6,833 bases of DNA from positions 1 through 6,833 of the forward strand of contig SLQK01000254.1 in the NCBI GenBank assembly GCA_007131525.1. Direction: 5' to 3'. The DNA is from Nitriliruptoraceae bacterium. GTDB lineage: Bacteria; Actinomycetota; Nitriliruptoria; Nitriliruptorales; Nitriliruptoraceae. The notes below the pieces were generated by a model. It saw only the letters and a list, made by a program, of their open reading frames with translations, did not search any database and was not told the origin of the DNA. How positions within the stretch are numbered: the first letter of the stretch is position 1; each line of letters starts with the position of its first letter. This document shows, piece by piece, positions 6,469-6,833 of the stretch. A program made the position numbers and the translations under genes.

Positions 6469-6474
6469 ACGGTA
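6469..6474 (-). promoter_or_regulatory. -10 element (TACCGT) placed for a leaderless VanW-protein mRNA
   Basis: Read on the minus strand, TACCGT ends 7 nt before the ATG at 6461, so transcription would start at or next to the A of the start codon. No purine-rich ribosome binding site occurs between them. Leaderless mRNAs of exactly this layout are common in actinobacteria. No convincing -35 is visible. Confidence 0.5.
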
Positions 6475-6492
6475 GGGACCGGTCACGACCAC

Positions 6493-6529
6493 GCCAGGGG
6501 GCAGCGTGTCCGGACGACCGGGCCCTGGC
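6493..6529. repeat. Inverted repeat GCCAGGG / CCCTGGC between divergent promoters
   Basis: Seven-base arms at 6493-6499 and 6523-6529 are separated by 23 bp. They lie between the minus-strand -10 (6469-6474) and the plus-strand -10 candidate (6567-6572). The first arm overlaps the expected -35 position of the VanW gene, so a regulator bound here could affect it. Short GC arms can also occur by chance. Confidence 0.2.
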
Positions 6530-6566
6530 CCCGACGCCGGTCGATCACCTCGACGGTGACGACGAG

Positions 6567-6572
6567 TACCGT
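6567..6572 (+). promoter_or_regulatory. Candidate -10 element (TACCGT) for the amidase gene
   Basis: This is the same hexamer as the -10 proposed for the divergent VanW gene. It lies 72 bp before the ATG at 6644 and predicts a leader of about 65 nt. No good -35 is seen at 16-19 bp. Confidence 0.3.
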
Positions 6573-6643
6573 GCGCCGGTCCCGTCCGATCGGCCACGGG
6601 ACGGTGGCCGATACGGGCTGGAGCCGTCCGGAGGAGGGGACCC

Positions 6644-6833
6644 ATGCCGATCGGCAGCGATCCGGCCCACGCGAGCGTGACCGAACTGCTCGCCGCGCTG
6701 CGGTCCCGGGAGGTGGCGGCCCGGGAACTGGTGGAGCTGTTCCTCGAGCGGATCGACCGCCTCGACGGCGAGCTCGGCAGCTACGTCGAGGTGACCGCGG
6801 AGCGGGCCCGGGCCGCTGCCAGCAGGGCGGACC
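6644..6833 (+). CDS. Amidase-signature family enzyme, N-terminal part (cut by window end)
   Basis: Only the first 63 codons are present; the frame is open to the window edge. The start is the ATG at 6644, with AGGAGG (6632-6637) 6 nt upstream. The visible part has the opening typical of amidase-signature proteins such as GatA and related amidases: SVTELLAALRSREVAARELV (11-30), then LERIDRLD (34-41), GSYVEV (45-50) and an alanine-rich helix ERARAAASRAD (53-63), which matches the family's e.A...A..aD pattern. The catalytic Lys-Ser-Ser triad and the Gly/Ser-rich signature would lie beyond the window. Family members hydrolyse amides or, as GatA, amidate Glu-tRNA(Gln); which applies here cannot be decided. 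It is divergent from the VanW gene. Confidence 0.8.
   Translation, partial: MPIGSDPAHASVTELLAALRSREVAARELVELFLERIDRLDGELGSYVEVTAERARAAASRAD

Overview
This is a very GC-rich window (well over 65% G+C by eye). Coding regions have strong third-position GC bias, and start sites carry GGAGG-type ribosome binding sites. The domain set (an RpfB-type DUF348/G5 stalk, an L,D-transpeptidase, and a VanW/PG_binding_4 protein) fits a high-GC actinobacterium. I cannot place it more precisely. A deep-branching lineage such as Nitriliruptoria or Acidimicrobiia is possible but is only a guess. I see no mobile element, CRISPR array, tRNA, rRNA or phage gene.

Left part, plus strand: a six-helix, voltage-sensor-type potassium channel (105-911); an alpha/beta hydrolase with an N-terminal hydrophobic segment (969-1889); and a secreted or anchored L,D-transpeptidase (2059-3486). 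The transpeptidase sits on a three-DUF348 plus G5 stalk of the kind known from resuscitation-promoting factor RpfB. Its approximately 77-nt leader can fold into two consecutive hairpins, and the second encloses the ribosome binding site.

Middle part, minus strand, convergent with the transpeptidase: a small four-helix membrane protein (3525-3929) and a 155-residue helical protein resembling hemerythrin/HHE proteins, with most iron ligands apparently missing (4091-4558).

Right part: a large membrane-anchored VanW-domain protein with YoaR-type peptidoglycan-binding domains (4737-6461, minus), probably translated from a leaderless mRNA. Across a 182-bp divergent promoter region is the start of an amidase-signature enzyme (6644 to the window end, plus), which is cut off by the window edge.

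Two of the seven genes (L,D-transpeptidase and VanW protein) act on or bind the cell wall, and two or three others are membrane proteins. The region therefore looks like cell-envelope housekeeping, not a defence or mobile island. Genes are mostly separated by 38-180 bp, several with their own TAnnnT -10-like element, so most are probably transcribed singly. The most unusual items are the RpfB-stalk/L,D-transpeptidase architecture and its structured leader. I found no convincing wholly new multi-gene system.
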